NCBI GenBank assembly: GCA_963580455.1
Contig: OY756966.1
Span: 21,889,001-21,953,000 of the forward strand
Direction: 5' to 3'
Source: Euonymus europaeus
Lineage: Eukaryota > Streptophyta > Magnoliopsida > Celastrales > Celastraceae
DNA: 64,000 nucleotides
Part shown: piece after piece, positions 46,001 through 52,606 of the stretch
Layout: each line of letters starts with the position of its first letter
Numbering within the stretch: the stretch's first letter is position 1
The notes under the pieces: generated by a model
Told to the model about the DNA's origin: nothing
What the model saw: the letters and a program-made list of their open reading frames with translations, nothing else
Databases searched by the model: none
Position numbers and translations under genes: made by a program

Positions 46001-46676
46001 TAACTGCCTAAGTGTAAGGTCGGACGAAGTCCTAAACCTCTTCTTCACAAGGATGGCCCATCATGGTTCTGTGATGCTAGCCTCAACCCTCTATACTTTG
46101 ATGCAGTACTGGTAATAATGGTTCTAGTGGCTGAGGATGAGCTTGGTGGGGGATTAACTAGTATTTAGTAGCAAGGTTCTGGTGATTATACGTCATGGAA
46201 GGCGATGCTGTAGAAAAGTTTAGAAAAATCGAGCAATCCAATGCATATTTTTGCAGTTCTCATTTCCATGTTCCATCTTTCTCAACTATGTGAATTTTGA
46301 TCACATAAAAGAATAAGAAATAGAAGCTCTCTAAAAGAGCGGGAAACTATAATGAAAAAAAAAAAAAACCTCATTGGGACCTGGAAACAAAATTGTGTAG
46401 ATAAGAAAACTTTTGTATATGCAGACGAGGAAGTTGAAAGAATTGCTTGAGAATCGCCTAGGATGGGAGTTTCGGCATGATAGTGCAGTTGATGGATTGT
46501 ATTTTGAAGAAGGCGATGAGGTCAGTTTACAGCGTACGAACAAATATTATGTGCTCCTTTTTTTTTCTGCCAGTATATGTGCTCAGTTGCTCACTGCTTT
46601 CTGATATATACAGTTCGCTCCTGTCGTTGAGATGCTGGATGAACCAAGTGGTGACCAAAATCAAGCAGCAGCCTAG
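23454..46676 (+). CDS. AAR2: AAR2 homologue, U5 snRNP assembly factor (13 exons)
   Basis: Coding exons: 23454-23549, 24088-24170, 29541-29598, 30815-30874, 32450-32579, 33803-34026, 34119-34211, 34285-34356, 44846-44878, 45317-45457, 45727-45783, 46425-46520, 46614-46676. They sum to 1,206 bp for 401 residues, near the usual length for plant AAR2. All introns are GT-AG and phases agree. Landmarks: LLLLDVPQYTLLGIDTQ, FKGIKMIPPGPHFVYYSSS, LEFDKHLGPYGLNQWGEW, RRGCYYTLIPRVVK, LGELQFSYIAFLMGQSL and RLGWEFRHDSAVDGLYFEEG. Yeast Aar2 binds Prp8 during U5 snRNP maturation. In plants AAR2 has been tied to splicing and pri-miRNA processing. No stop or frameshift is present. Intron 2 is 5.4 kb and intron 8 is 10.5 kb, both swollen by mobile elements. 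The ATG gives the expected family N-terminus. Confidence 0.96.
24511..24636 (+). repeat. 5' LTR of the copia element
   Basis: 126 bp, starting TGTTAGAATAG and ending CACTGTAACA. It is identical to the 3' LTR. Confidence 0.97.
24637..24649 (+). other. Primer-binding site of the copia element
   Basis: TGGTATCGGAGCC directly follows the 5' LTR. It matches the usual plant retrotransposon site complementary to initiator tRNA-Met (TGGTATCAGAGC) with one difference. The leader from 24650 to 25061 is non-coding. Confidence 0.85.
25062..26759 (+). CDS. Copia gag, protease and integrase N-terminus
   Basis: The open frame starts at the ATG of MAEASENK. It contains the Gag core (LNGTNYHQWRRIIRRYLSG), a Gly/Arg-rich linker, a CCHC zinc knuckle (CFYCGEQGHLKKNC), the aspartic protease motif WVIDSGATDHM, and the integrase zinc-binding region (LHCQFGHPS, CEACQFAKHHR). 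After HHRVSF, at about 26612, the frame changes: an internal deletion joins it out of frame to the rest of integrase. The last 45 or so codons before the stop at 26757-26759 are therefore spurious. Confidence 0.9.
   Translation: MAEASENKVTTEIIGATTRITDRKLNGTNYHQWRRIIRRYLSGIDMEQHLTADPPTESKARTQWLKDDDKLYNLIQNTIDPSVDDMVGHCDSIKELWEYLDSLYASKKNLSHVHELLSGLYRADQKGRTLVDYYTTFKKMFEEMKTLYPITADVKKMQEQQEEIIVQCFLAGLDSDYDVPRSQLLTDTTLPSLAEAFSRLRMVCKDSGKESFGGSSLLGEASALVGWTPLASGIRGGRGGRGGVRNGDGRGGPRVCFYCGEQGHLKKNCWKLNGKPNASPRLANVVTHDGLLPTPSRTASSDGQVVISADEYARFAQFQATQNSSHSATLVQSGNSTACLTSSSPNWVIDSGATDHMTSNTGILSSFQSFPMSSSVTLADGSSVPVLGSGTASPTSSLSLSFVLCLPHFPFNLVSVSKITRALNCSVHFFPDSCIFQDLGTKKIIGKGCESNGLYVLAADSSPLPRSIASISCLSTYQLHCQFGHPSLNVLKRLCPSLRSVSKLECEACQFAKHHRVSFVLSMLKLKPNIMFPFVSYTVTMQKSISLIHFLLFWFKMALFINPHV
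26612..29074 (+). CDS. Copia integrase C-part, reverse transcriptase and RNase H
   Basis: Open to a stop at 29072-29074. It begins in the middle of the integrase core (FCAFYAEIKT). The second Asp (LHSDNAKEY) and the Glu (NGVAERKN) of the DDE triad are present, but the segment with the first Asp is missing. Reverse transcriptase follows, with LDIKNAFLHGDL and the catalytic YVDDIVITG near 28118. RNase H reads FCDADWAGCPIDRRSTTGYC and SAESEYRAM, then ADVFTKAL. There is no start codon of its own at the junction. The part after the deletion is intact. Confidence 0.9.
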   Translation, partial: VFCAFYAEIKTQHHVSIRILHSDNAKEYFSHSLSSFLVQNGIIHQSSCVVTPQQNGVAERKNRHLMEVARALMFHMKISKVFWADAVNTACYLINRMPSSVLDGGIPYSILFPSRPLFSLPPRIFGCVCFVQDVRPQVSKLDPRSLTCLFLGYSRHQKGYRCFSPALGRYLISADVTFFESTPFVTDCSTPVFVPEDEFLVYRTFPPDSTSESSRPPITKVFSRPTPFPKVTPVVVPPVASQPDPDSLPLPVSSSLDPSSSLSASSMDLPIALRKGKRSCTYPLSSFVSYNSLSLTAQSIVTSLDSVSLPKSVSEALSHSGWRTAMHDEMAALEENGTWRLVSLPVGKHAIGCKWVFTIKVNPDGFVARLKARLVAKGYAQTYGIDYSETFSPVAKLASIRLFISLAATYHWPLHQLDIKNAFLHGDLSEEVYMEQPPGFVAQGESGKVCFLQKSLYGLKQSPRAWFGRFSEVIFEFGMWRSAHDHSVFYRTSERGCILLVVYVDDIVITGSDSVGITALKSFLHTKFQTKDLGCLRYFLGIEVFRSKKGIFLSQRKYVLDILKETGLTAARPCDAPMIPNVKLTNEDGNLLPDPERYRRLVGKLNYLTVTRPDIAFPVSVVSQFMSSPRTSHWDAVVHILKYLKSSPGRGIVYGDQGHSRIEGFCDADWAGCPIDRRSTTGYCVFVGGNLISWKSKKQSVVARSSAESEYRAMTHSTCELMWVHHLLREIGIKDSTPIRLWCDNQAAIHIASNPVFNERTKHIEVDCHFVREKLQKGLISVKHIRTGDQIADVFTKALTGNRVAYICNKLGMIDIYAPT
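29071..29081 (+). other. Polypurine tract of the copia element
   Basis: TTGAGGGGGAA directly precedes the 3' LTR, in the position used to prime plus-strand synthesis. Confidence 0.8.
29082..29207 (+). repeat. 3' LTR of the copia element
   Basis: 126 bp, identical to the 5' LTR at 24511-24636. It is followed by the target duplication AGACC. Confidence 0.97.
30290..30400 (+). mobile_element. tRNA-derived SINE-like sequence in AAR2 intron 3
   Basis: A polymerase III A-box-like sequence, TGGCCTAGCGGTAG, is followed about 40 bp later by a B-box-like sequence, GGTTTGAACCC. The flanks do not fold into a tRNA acceptor stem, and an A-rich tail (AATTAAAATAAA) follows. This fits a tRNA-derived SINE better than a tRNA gene. 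No duplication was found. Confidence 0.45.
31026..31081. repeat. (CT)28 microsatellite in AAR2 intron 4
   Basis: A perfect 56-bp CT dinucleotide run. It is likely to be length-variable between individuals. Confidence 0.97.
31885..32205 (+). mobile_element. 5'-truncated LINE copy in AAR2 intron 4
   Basis: The plus strand reads FCVICWMIWRKRNCRVFNSG, the C-terminal end of an L1-type ORF2. It is followed by a 3' tail with GGTTGCACCTTTTTGGTGC and then CTATCAAAAAA. The full LINE at 34723-44451 has the same ending (GTTGCACCCCCTTGGTGC), so both belong to related families. The 5' end is truncated. No clear target duplication was found. Confidence 0.65.
33160..33530 (+). mobile_element. SINE-like element in AAR2 intron 5
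   Basis: An A-box-like TAGTTGGGATGG near 33218 and a B-box-like GGGTTCAAGTCT near 33273 are spaced as in tRNA-derived SINEs. The downstream body (GGGCCCTTGCTC, GGGGTTTACCAG) and a short A-rich end (GGGGGAAAAAAT at about 33520) resemble plant Au-type SINEs. Boundaries are approximate and no duplication is confirmed. Confidence 0.5.
35878..38492 (-). CDS. hAT transposase (BED finger, DUF659, dimerisation)
   Basis: Three exons on the minus strand: 38492-36803, 36701-36583 and 36498-35878. They total 2,430 bp for 809 residues, with GT-AG introns in matching phases. It starts MANKRDPKKDFAWDY. A BED zinc finger follows (FRCRFCDHICSG, then NHLAGTH) at about residues 20-50. The DUF659/catalytic region includes IMSDGWSDGKNR, VLTDNASN and the CAAH motif. 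The C-terminal dimerisation domain reads ADWWERFGGKTPELQRFAIR and SGCERNWSTFEA. The tail is acidic. No stop or frameshift was seen. Exon structure equals that of the decayed hAT at 3631-6154. The product would act in the nucleus on the terminal repeats. Confidence 0.9.
38577..38945. repeat. Subterminal repeats of the intact hAT
   Basis: Two kinds are present. GGGTACTGGGCAATTG-type units occur about four times between 38577 and 38725. A 17-bp unit, GACAGCTTCCAGGCAGA, occurs about five times between 38838 and 38925. They lie between the transposase start codon and the right terminus. In hAT elements such clustered short repeats often serve as transposase-binding sites; here that role is an inference. 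Confidence 0.7.
40687..44325 (+). CDS. LINE ORF2: endonuclease and reverse transcriptase
   Basis: An intact 1,212-residue frame. The N-terminal apurinic-type endonuclease has LTWNVRGLNKQ, CLQETKLEDF, IIGGDFNSV and SDHHPVLLEIG (residues 1-235). The reverse transcriptase has SKAPGPDGF (about 460), FRPISLLSSIYKW, LDMEKAFDNLSW, GVRQGDPLSPFLF and the catalytic YADDTLVF (about 690). A zinc-binding C-terminus follows (VWSTPCPTKVSFFLWEALWG, then CVLCKSDEETVSHLLLHC). No RNase H is present. The ATG lies within the end of ORF1 (ATGACTTTTAA), suggesting termination-reinitiation. ORF2 could still be functional although ORF1 is not. Confidence 0.95.
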   Translation: MTFKLLTWNVRGLNKQDKRVVVKNTLKKWKAGVICLQETKLEDFNPIIFKEVWGLSSGNQISLPSVNSSGGITIMWDQSKFEYKSHSIGSHSISVIFSNRSDNYLWAFSGVYGPSKYGDNYKLWVELTSFRSQWLGPWIIGGDFNSVLFPHERSGSLRSCINMRLFRDFISNFMLKDLPLLNGEFTWSNMREVPTFSKLDRFLISSTGDSYFLSVRQSLLPRPTSDHHPVLLEIGSRDWGPSPFRFNNSWLRNDNLENLVRGWWNNFQPHGHASFVLMEKLRFLKKNLIVWAKEEYGSLQLQIDFLNQQIADMDKMEVVHGKLSCEDLTARANAKANLSNLLMVDELNWKQKSRVQWLKEGNRNTKFFHSMASSHRDRNYISSISIHGSYLTKAPEVKKGISEYYKNLFTESEPWRPSFDSLPMNSITEEEATDLEIPFSKEEIKHALDDLDGSKAPGPDGFSIAFFKRYWVIIKDDVLRMFAEFHHTGRFVSSMNSTFICLVPKKSGASDIKDFRPISLLSSIYKWVAKVLARRLKSVMTKIVHQAQHAYVKGRQILDASLVANEIVYHYTKKKKKMVLCKLDMEKAFDNLSWGFLFKILKKKGFGPKWISWVNHCISTASFAVLVNGCASDFFTSSKGVRQGDPLSPFLFILGMDILSNFLDRAVAGGFLECARVGSGDCQVSISNLLYADDTLVFCGADVNQVLNLRAVLLGLEAVSGLKVNLEKSQIVAIGGPLDLRMFADILGCGIGNLPMQYLGLPLGASYKHTNLWNVVVDRFEKKLAGWKKICLSKAGRLTLIKSALSNLPVYFMSLFPIPYSIAAKLESIQRKFLWGDSASGKKFHVVKWESVKMPKDKGGLGIISLSIFNKALLGKWHWRFTSDKDQLWRRVVVSKYGLERNGWTTKPSSEAHGCSPWIHIRKGWACWHQLVSFKVGNGTRIQFWHDKWLNNVALKNQFPSLYGLAINKAAKVSDLTDGISWSLCFIRDAQDRELDHFMNLLEILYEHLPSQLLVADTMIWSLSADSIFSVKSYYSYLILAGRGEMPSTLKWDSVWSTPCPTKVSFFLWEALWGRILTIDNLKRRGFLLPNRCVLCKSDEETVSHLLLHCSWSAQIWGTVWSLMGVEWVTSGNLSLEVEAWNFLATNKYKKKLSFVILQSTCWLIWKERNSRIFDDKERSIGVFLDDWLSVIKLWLTGTCSNILDSLRSIIL

Positions 46677-47131
46677 TTGCTTAAAATTAACAGTCATCAG
46701 GCAAGATGCATTGTTGGCTCGGCATCTCGTGCTCTTTTATTATTATTTTTTCCTTTCTTTTGTAGTATCTAGTTTTTTCTTTTATCTTTTTGGAGAAAGC
46801 TAGTTGTAAGTCTTGCATGAAAGTCTTGTTAGAGGCAAAAGGAAAAAGTAGAGCCTCTAGCTTTGTTGTAATTACAGGGTTAATGTATGGATGTTTTGTT
46901 TTAAAATACATATTACAGTAAAAATAATTTAAAAAATTGGAAATTTTTAATTTTAATAAGTTAATATTGGAAAGACCTAGAAAGATGGGAAACAATTATG
47001 AATAAGTTTGGGAAACGTTCTTCTTCTGCAAGTTGGTCGAAAATGGATCCTTCCATTAAATATTGCATGATTTTTCTTTTCTTTCAATTTGTATTGAATA
47101 ACCATCGACCAACGTTATAATCCACAAATTG
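46677..47131 (+). other. AAR2 3' UTR and downstream DNA
   Basis: Follows the AAR2 stop codon. A T-rich stretch and AT-rich sequence are present. No further coding exon is seen and no single polyadenylation site can be chosen. Confidence 0.4.
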
Positions 47132-47531
47132 AGGTACCGTTCATTTGAGCTTATGGGAGAGCTTATACGCTCTACAGCTTATAAGCTTATTTACATCGGT
47201 CAATAATCACATTAATTACATATCAAAAAAAATTCTGAATTTCCTCTATTACACATATTTTTTCACATATTTATCATTTTATCTCTCAATATATGTAAAA
47301 TTTTGAAAAAAATTACATATTTGAACTCAACGCGTAAAATTCTTTCTAATAAGACTCATATTCGATAGTTTTTATTTAATTATTAAAATATTTTATATAC
47401 CCTTAATAGTAAATTAACAGCTTATACGCTATCAAAATTTACGCTCTACCGAACAGCACACAACTTATTTCACAGCTTATATGCTTTATAGCTTATACGC
47501 TATCAAAAAAAACTCTCTACCGAACGAACCC
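47132..47531. mobile_element. Probable hAT-type MITE
   Basis: About 400 bp with imperfect inverted ends: AGGTACCGTTCATTTGAG on the left, and AGGGTTCGTTCGGTAGAG as the reverse complement of the right. Internal copies of GCTTATACGCT/AGCTTATA occur in both orientations. The ends match the GGTTCGTT-style tips of plant hAT MITEs. No convincing 8-bp duplication was found. Confidence 0.5.
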
Positions 47532-47982
47532 TGAGTGTACCAAATAAGTATATAGAAATTTCATAACTATAAATCAAACCAATCTTCGGAATACTCTTTC
47601 GTAACTAGTAAGGACTAATGTTAGATTTGGCAAGGCTGACATGTTATTGGTTTATCTAAGTATTAAGCAACAACTTGGTGTTAGTCTAGTTGGTTATCTT
47701 GTCGGGTTTAAGACGCATGCGTTGCACTCGAGGTCGGGAAAATGCTTCGCAGTGTGCAGTGGCATATCTAGAAAATTTATTAGGGGGCTTGGTTATTGGT
47801 GGAATAAAAAAAAAACGGAGGGAGCGAAAAGTTGTAGGATAGTATCACCTCGATTTTTTTTAGGGTATCTAAGTTTAAAAATTAGAATTTTAAAGGATTA
47901 AAATATATATGAAATATGCTTATTTTTAACTTTTGATGAGAGGACTTCCGGTTGAGTGATCAAATTTTAAATTCAAATCTTA
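47532..47982. other. Intergenic, faint SINE-like stretch
   Basis: TAGTCTAGTTGGTTATC near 47685 resembles a polymerase III A box, and ACTCGAGGTCGGGAA near 47726 is a degenerate B box. No other feature is seen. Confidence 0.25.
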
Positions 47983-48389
47983 TCTTATACTATAATTATA
48001 AAATCCATAGAATTCAGCTCTTCCCCTGGCGAGTCCCCGCTACTCCTCCTACTCGCGCAAACGTCTCTCCCTCTTCGTTGATGTCGGCCGTTCATCGATC
48101 GTGGTCCGAATCATCATCTACCGTCCATTTCCACCGCTTTCTCCTCTGCACGGCTCACCGACGTGGTTGCCAGGTTCATGAACCTGCTTTACAGCTGCTG
48201 CACCGACCCATGACCTCACAGACGTCGTCATCGTCCTACACCGCCTCACCGAAAACATATATACGACAACATATATAGTATAGATCTCAGTTTCTCCGGT
48301 CTTCTTCGCCATCCGCTGTCGTCGTCAAGCCCAAGGTCATTGAATCAATTCCTCTGCCTGCTGTTGTGGGATTTGCGAGCGTGTTGTTG

Positions 48390-49000
48390 CCATTAGGGCG
48401 TGAGGCCCTGTAGAGGATTACTGGAAAGTCTCTTGATGGGCCAATGTTGCGAGATGCCTGTGGGTTATGTGTGTGGATTTCGGTGGCCATTGCTAGGCCT
48501 TTGTTGCTCGACGAGAAGGACTACTCTGTGCCCATGGCTACCATAGAAGCGTACTCAAAGACGGAATGACCATAGCAACTGTTGTGAGGTTCGGTTCGGC
48601 CAAGAGGGCTGCTGATTTGAAGTTCTTCCTGGAAAGGCTGCCAATTCCAAAATGATTTCCATAGATTTCAACAAGTATATCTCTTCAACTCCTCTCCCTT
48701 TTATATCCATATCAAGTTTTGTTTCTCTTATTCCCTTCAGTCAATCAATGATCTAAATGTACTGTTATGCTGGGTTCATTAAATTCAGATCAAGCAAGTT
48801 TAGAAGGCTTTAAACCATCAAATGCGTAATTCCAGGGAAGAATCTTTACTGGAGATTCTGTTGTGGCACCGGAGATGCTATGGGGAAGAACATGGTTTGT
48901 AAAGGTGTCCATAACGTCTTGGATTTACTCCAGAATAGTTTCCCTAACATTGATGTTATATTCATCTCTGATATCTTCGCCTATAATATGAGTGACAAAA
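48390..49000 (+). pseudogene. HMG-CoA reductase pseudogene fragment
   Basis: Matches the catalytic domain of plant HMGR, the rate-limiting enzyme of the mevalonate pathway. In order: GREAL-stop-RITGKSLDG, GQCCEMPVGYV, a frame change, [40 protein letters not shown] and ADLKFFLE. An intron-like gap (about 48660-48785) follows, then [20 protein letters not shown] and [24 protein letters not shown]-to-TAG stop, at least one frameshift, and loss of about 25 codons between MATIEA and VLKDGMT disable it. The retained intron-like gap argues for DNA-level capture, not retroposition. Confidence 0.85.
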
Positions 49001-50449
49001 ATCGTATATAGGTATAAATAGATTGTTTATTTGATTAGAAGAGTAATTGGAGAGAGATTGCTTGCGTGCAATTATTGTTTGATGTATGGAGATTGGGAGC
49101 AGAATCTGTCGTGTTAGTCCCTTCCAGCACCAAAAGCAAGAACAAAAGTTTCGCAAATGTATGGTCTCTTCCAATTCATGGAGCATATAATAATAAGATC
49201 AATATTAGTGCTTATGATATTAATTTTGTATTCAAGTTCTACAATTTTATTTTTTAAGCTCTAATTTATGTTCAAATGAATAGCAGGGATTGGATGGGAG
49301 AAGGAGAAAGAGAGCTAACAATGAGAGAGATCATCATGTGGAGATGAAATCTAATGAAGTAGCTCATGTGTGAGAAAGAGGACAAGCTACTAACATCCTA
49401 GCAAAGAGGGTATGTATTTACTTAATTAGTCGTGCTAAACAATCTCGACAGTAATTGTTATGGAAAGAAATTTTTCTAACTTTGTTTCAAGGTGAGGAGA
49501 GAAATCAACGAGAGGCTTAGATACTTGGAACATATTATAAAATAATTGTCTCATTCAACAAGAGTGGTTACTAACACAAGAAATTCTTTTCAGTTCACTT
49601 GACTTAAAAATCACGTTTCAGTGGAACAATAGTTGGAGCTCAAAATCATAGTTCAGTGGACCATTGAGGTTTTTTACATAGAGTTACATGTGAAATCACT
49701 ATCAGAAGCTCAAACAGAGGTCAAGAAACATATTCAGAAGTTCGAAACAGAGCTCAAGAATTGCTCTCAAGAAATAGGTGACTATTCTCCCTTCTATACC
49801 ACATAAAGATCTGCTTCAAGTGAACTTTTACTGTTGGATAAAAACTTCGCATTGCTCATCTTTCACCTGTTTAAGCTCATTATTCACCTTATGTATCTTT
49901 TGGCTAAATTAAATAGAATCGGAAATAGTTTTTTCCTTCTTTTCTAAATGCATCATGATTTGGATCTTAATATGCTTACTATGAGAGTTTTTTTATGTGC
50001 ATTTTATCCTGCTTTTACATTTGTACATTACATTGTCTTTGTACTTTTTATTTTTCGTTCAGTTTGGTTTTGTTTTAGGTTGGTAGTATGAATATGGTGG
50101 AGGGATTCTTTATTTTGTTTTATGTTCTTTTATGCAGCTGTGTCTATCAATATCAGAATATCTTGACTGGAAATGCCATGCTAAGATAAATGGGATTAAT
50201 TCAAGTGCCATAGTTGAAGAATGTAGCAGCAGTGGTACGTGCTATTCTACAATAGTGGATCGTGGTTTCTCATGGTTTTTGGTTAATCTTGAACTGTTTT
50301 CATAGATGCATTGTAATTAAATGAATATGTTACTGTATTTAAGGTGACATTATATTGACCATAATGATGATCAGGACGATGACAAGGGTAACATTTTGCG
50401 TTCAAACACAAGGAGCCAAAATAAGAGTTCAATTTGAGGATACCAGCAG

Positions 50450-50479
50450 CCCGGAGCAACGCCCGGGTTATTATCCTAG
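50450..50479 (+). other. Helitron 3' terminus (hairpin plus CTAG)
   Basis: A 5-bp GC stem with an 8-nt loop ends 12 bp before CTAG. This fits the CTRR end and hairpin of plant Helitrons. The next base is T, as expected. Confidence 0.65.
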
Positions 50480-50589
50480 TAAATATATATTTTACCAAAG
50501 CTGATTTTTATATATATTTTTTAAAAATGGTAGTGGGCAGAAGTGCATCGTATGACAGCCTTCCCTTTTGTTGGGTCTCTCTTCCTCAA

Positions 50590-51480
50590 GGATGAAAGCC
50601 TTTCAGTAGATGCACTTCCACCAGACTTCCTAATGACAGGTCTCTTCTTCCTTTTCTCTTTGAGCCTTGATTTTGTATCTCTTCATCTCCAACAGAATAA
50701 TCCTCATCATCAACCAAACATAGCATTATCCTCAACAAAGGAAATGATATCATCAGAAAGACTACATAACCATCGTTTTCATATTGTCCCATAACCATCG
50801 TTTCCCATTAGGCTCTCATCAAAAGACTACAAACTCAACCTGCATTATTATACAGCATATGCATAATTAACATTACATACAAACAGTTGGGGCAGTCTCT
50901 TTTCTTGTTCTTGGTGTGCAATAAATCATTGGCACAAGTGTTTGTGTATTCTACGTACACATGAATAGACCCAAGTGTTACCCAATCCATCTCAGCTCAA
51001 GGTAGTCCTCATCCTCCACCAACAGCTTCAAACCATGACACATTGGTCTCCAAGGCTTCAAATACATAATAATGTCAGCATTCAAAAAATCCACATCCAC
51101 CATTCCATCTCACTCTTATCCTAATCATCAATGCATACATTCATGTATGTTTCCACTTTTCTTCCAATATACTTACCATTCTCTACATCCGACGTTCCTT
51201 CAAAATGCACAACCATGCGAAATTTAGGGAAATCATGACTATCCATCTTATAATCCCCGATATACACTCACATCCCATATCAATTCCAAGGTTCGAATAA
51301 ATAGCATTATCACAAAGAAGTAAAGGAAGTACATCAACGAACTTACCTTGACTCAGTGGTGTGATGTCGATTTCGAAATCCCTCGTGGTAGACGAAGGAT
51401 GAATGAGATGCAACTTTAAATTGCATTCTGGACAACTAGTCAAGAAGACGAAGATGAAGCACTCGTACACTTAGGTTTAG
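50590..51480 (-). pseudogene. MULE transposase N-terminal remnant
   Basis: On the minus strand, decayed frames give CPECNLKLHLIHPSSTTRDF near the start. Next come YLKPWRPMCHGLKLLVEDED and then GSIHVYVEYT, similar to the N-terminal region of MURA-like proteins (a WYK/LKP motif, then a D-rich segment, then HVYVEH). An acidic DDEDYSVGDEEI stretch follows. Several stops and frameshifts are present. It begins just inside the MULE-like terminus at 51540-51746, which supports the assignment. The catalytic part is missing. Confidence 0.4.
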
Positions 51481-51539
51481 GGTTTTTATGGGAATAAAAC
51501 TAATTGACTTGACATTTAATAGATGACATGTAATAAAGT

Positions 51540-51746
51540 TCTGGTTTTTAAAAAGTTCTTAATTTTCAAATTGAATCTCCGGTTGCCACATGGGTAAAAC
51601 ACGGCAGGTCAACTCCGATAGGTAAAAGTTGGATAGAAATGAGCTGCTAATTGATACTTCGAGGACAAAAATAAGACAAATTAAATTTGGAAGGCATAAT
51701 CGAGAAACAAGGTAAATTTCGAGGGTATATTGTATGGTTTAGCCAC
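51540..51746. mobile_element. MULE-like terminal region
   Basis: Related to 230-426: shared CTCCGGTTGCCAC block and terminal TATGGTTTAGCC. The opposite end of this element was not found, so the length is unknown. Confidence 0.45.
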
Positions 51747-52119
51747 ATTTTTTTTATATATGACTATAGAGTTGGATGTATTCACCAAAAAACAGAACAT
51801 ACAACCACCGTTGTGTTAGATTTCCCTATCCAAAGGTTGAGGAGAATAGAAGAACACAACAACACTGGAGGCCTGGCCGGACTGATAATCCAATTGACCA
51901 GACAACCGAATATGGAAAATATTGACTAGACTATTTGGGGCGGTTGTCGATAGATAACCAATACTAGTCGGGCCGATAATGGTCGGTTGTCGATAATATC
52001 AGCCCGTAAAAAGTGCAAAAAAAATGACAAAAAAAAACAGAATTACTCAAATCTCAATAGTCAATTACAGAATAATCAAATGTGACCATATCTATTATCC
52101 AAAATGTACAAAGTATCTC
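51747..52119. other. Non-coding with GGTCGGTTGTCGAT-type repeats
   Basis: Around 51940-52010, GGCGGTTGTCGATA and GGTCGGTTGTCGATA occur as short direct repeats, perhaps the edge of a DNA transposon. No gene is seen. Confidence 0.3.
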
Positions 52120-52195
52120 AATACATCTCCCAGGGGTGTGCTAGGTGTGAGTGTGTTAAAATAGCTTTGCAAAACAAGTGTTCGCCCTTTCCCTT

Positions 52196-52236
52196 GTCCC
52201 ACATCGATAAAATGTGTGTGTGTTGAGTATTATATA
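52196..52236 (+). promoter_or_regulatory. USE plus TATA pair (snRNA-type promoter motif)
   Basis: GTCCCACATCG matches the plant Upstream Sequence Element (RTCCCACATCG) exactly. The TATA box starts 24 bp after it ends, a spacing used by polymerase III snRNA genes such as U6 and U3 (polymerase II genes use about 33-34 bp). Activity is not shown. Confidence 0.55.
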
Positions 52237-52244
52237 GGCGCAGT

Positions 52245-52287
52245 TACTATGAGTATTTTTGTCGACTTCGGTTGACTACTCATAGTA
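52245..52287 (+). ncRNA. Hairpin with UUCG tetraloop, putative small RNA
   Basis: TACTATGAGTA (52245-52255) pairs perfectly with TACTCATAGTA (52277-52287). Inside, after a five-T bulge, GTCGAC pairs with GTTGAC around a C(TTCG)G tetraloop. It sits at and just downstream of the position where a polymerase III start would be expected from the TATA box. It is not a U3, U6 or 7SL sequence I recognise. RNA status is an inference. Confidence 0.35.
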
Positions 52288-52352
52288 GTTGTCCCTATGT
52301 ATGCTTGATGTGTGTGTGTATTATCAAAAAAAAAAAATACATCTCCCAGGGG

Positions 52353-52606
52353 AATTTTATTCACTCCCCCCAAATGTAATAGAAGGGCCTTTAATCAAAC
52401 TTTATCTAAAATGTCAATTGACAATGAACAAAGCTTCATACTTGCACAATACACAAACATATAATTTATAAAAAATTTGATCACACAATAACAAACCTCG
52501 CAGCTTGAATCGACTACTTGGAACTAGAAGTCTTCACTTGAAAGCTGAAGTTGGAAGTTTGCACACTAAGGAGTGAGGATTGAGTAGTGAAAATGGAATA
52601 TGGAAG
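52353..52606. other. Non-coding spacer
   Basis: AT-rich DNA between the short retroposon and the inverted-repeat element. No feature is recognised. Confidence 0.4.

Larger units (their letters stand above)
47983..50479 (+). mobile_element. Candidate Helitron carrying an HMGR fragment
   Basis: The right end has a plant Helitron terminus. A short GC-rich hairpin (CCCGG at 50450-50454 with CCGGG at 50463-50467, loop containing GCAACG) is followed by TTATTATCCTAG and then a T in the flank. The left end proposed here starts TCTTATACTATAATTATAAA after an A, matching the usual TC start and A-T target. The 2.5-kb interior lacks a helicase gene and contains an HMG-CoA reductase pseudogene, so it would be non-autonomous. 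The right end is firmer than the left. Confidence 0.6.
52137..52335 (+). mobile_element. Short non-tRNA retroposon with 17-bp duplication
   Basis: A 199-bp insert bounded by a perfect 17-bp direct repeat, AATACATCTCCCAGGGG (52120-52136 and 52336-52352), and ending in a 12-A run. Both are marks of LINE-mediated retroposition. It has no tRNA-type A or B box. It contains an snRNA-type promoter pair, GTCCCACATCG at 52196-52206 and TATATA at 52231-52236, followed by an RNA-like hairpin. Confidence 0.85.

Noticed and set aside
50543..50794. A plus-strand gene
   Set aside because: The plus-strand frame is the reverse side of the decayed MULE-like segment and has no motif of its own.
52196..52352. 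A standard U-snRNA gene
   Set aside because: The promoter motifs fit, but the sequence after the expected start does not match U3, U6 or 7SL. The flanking 17-bp duplication and A-tail show it is a retroposed unit, so it is reported as such.
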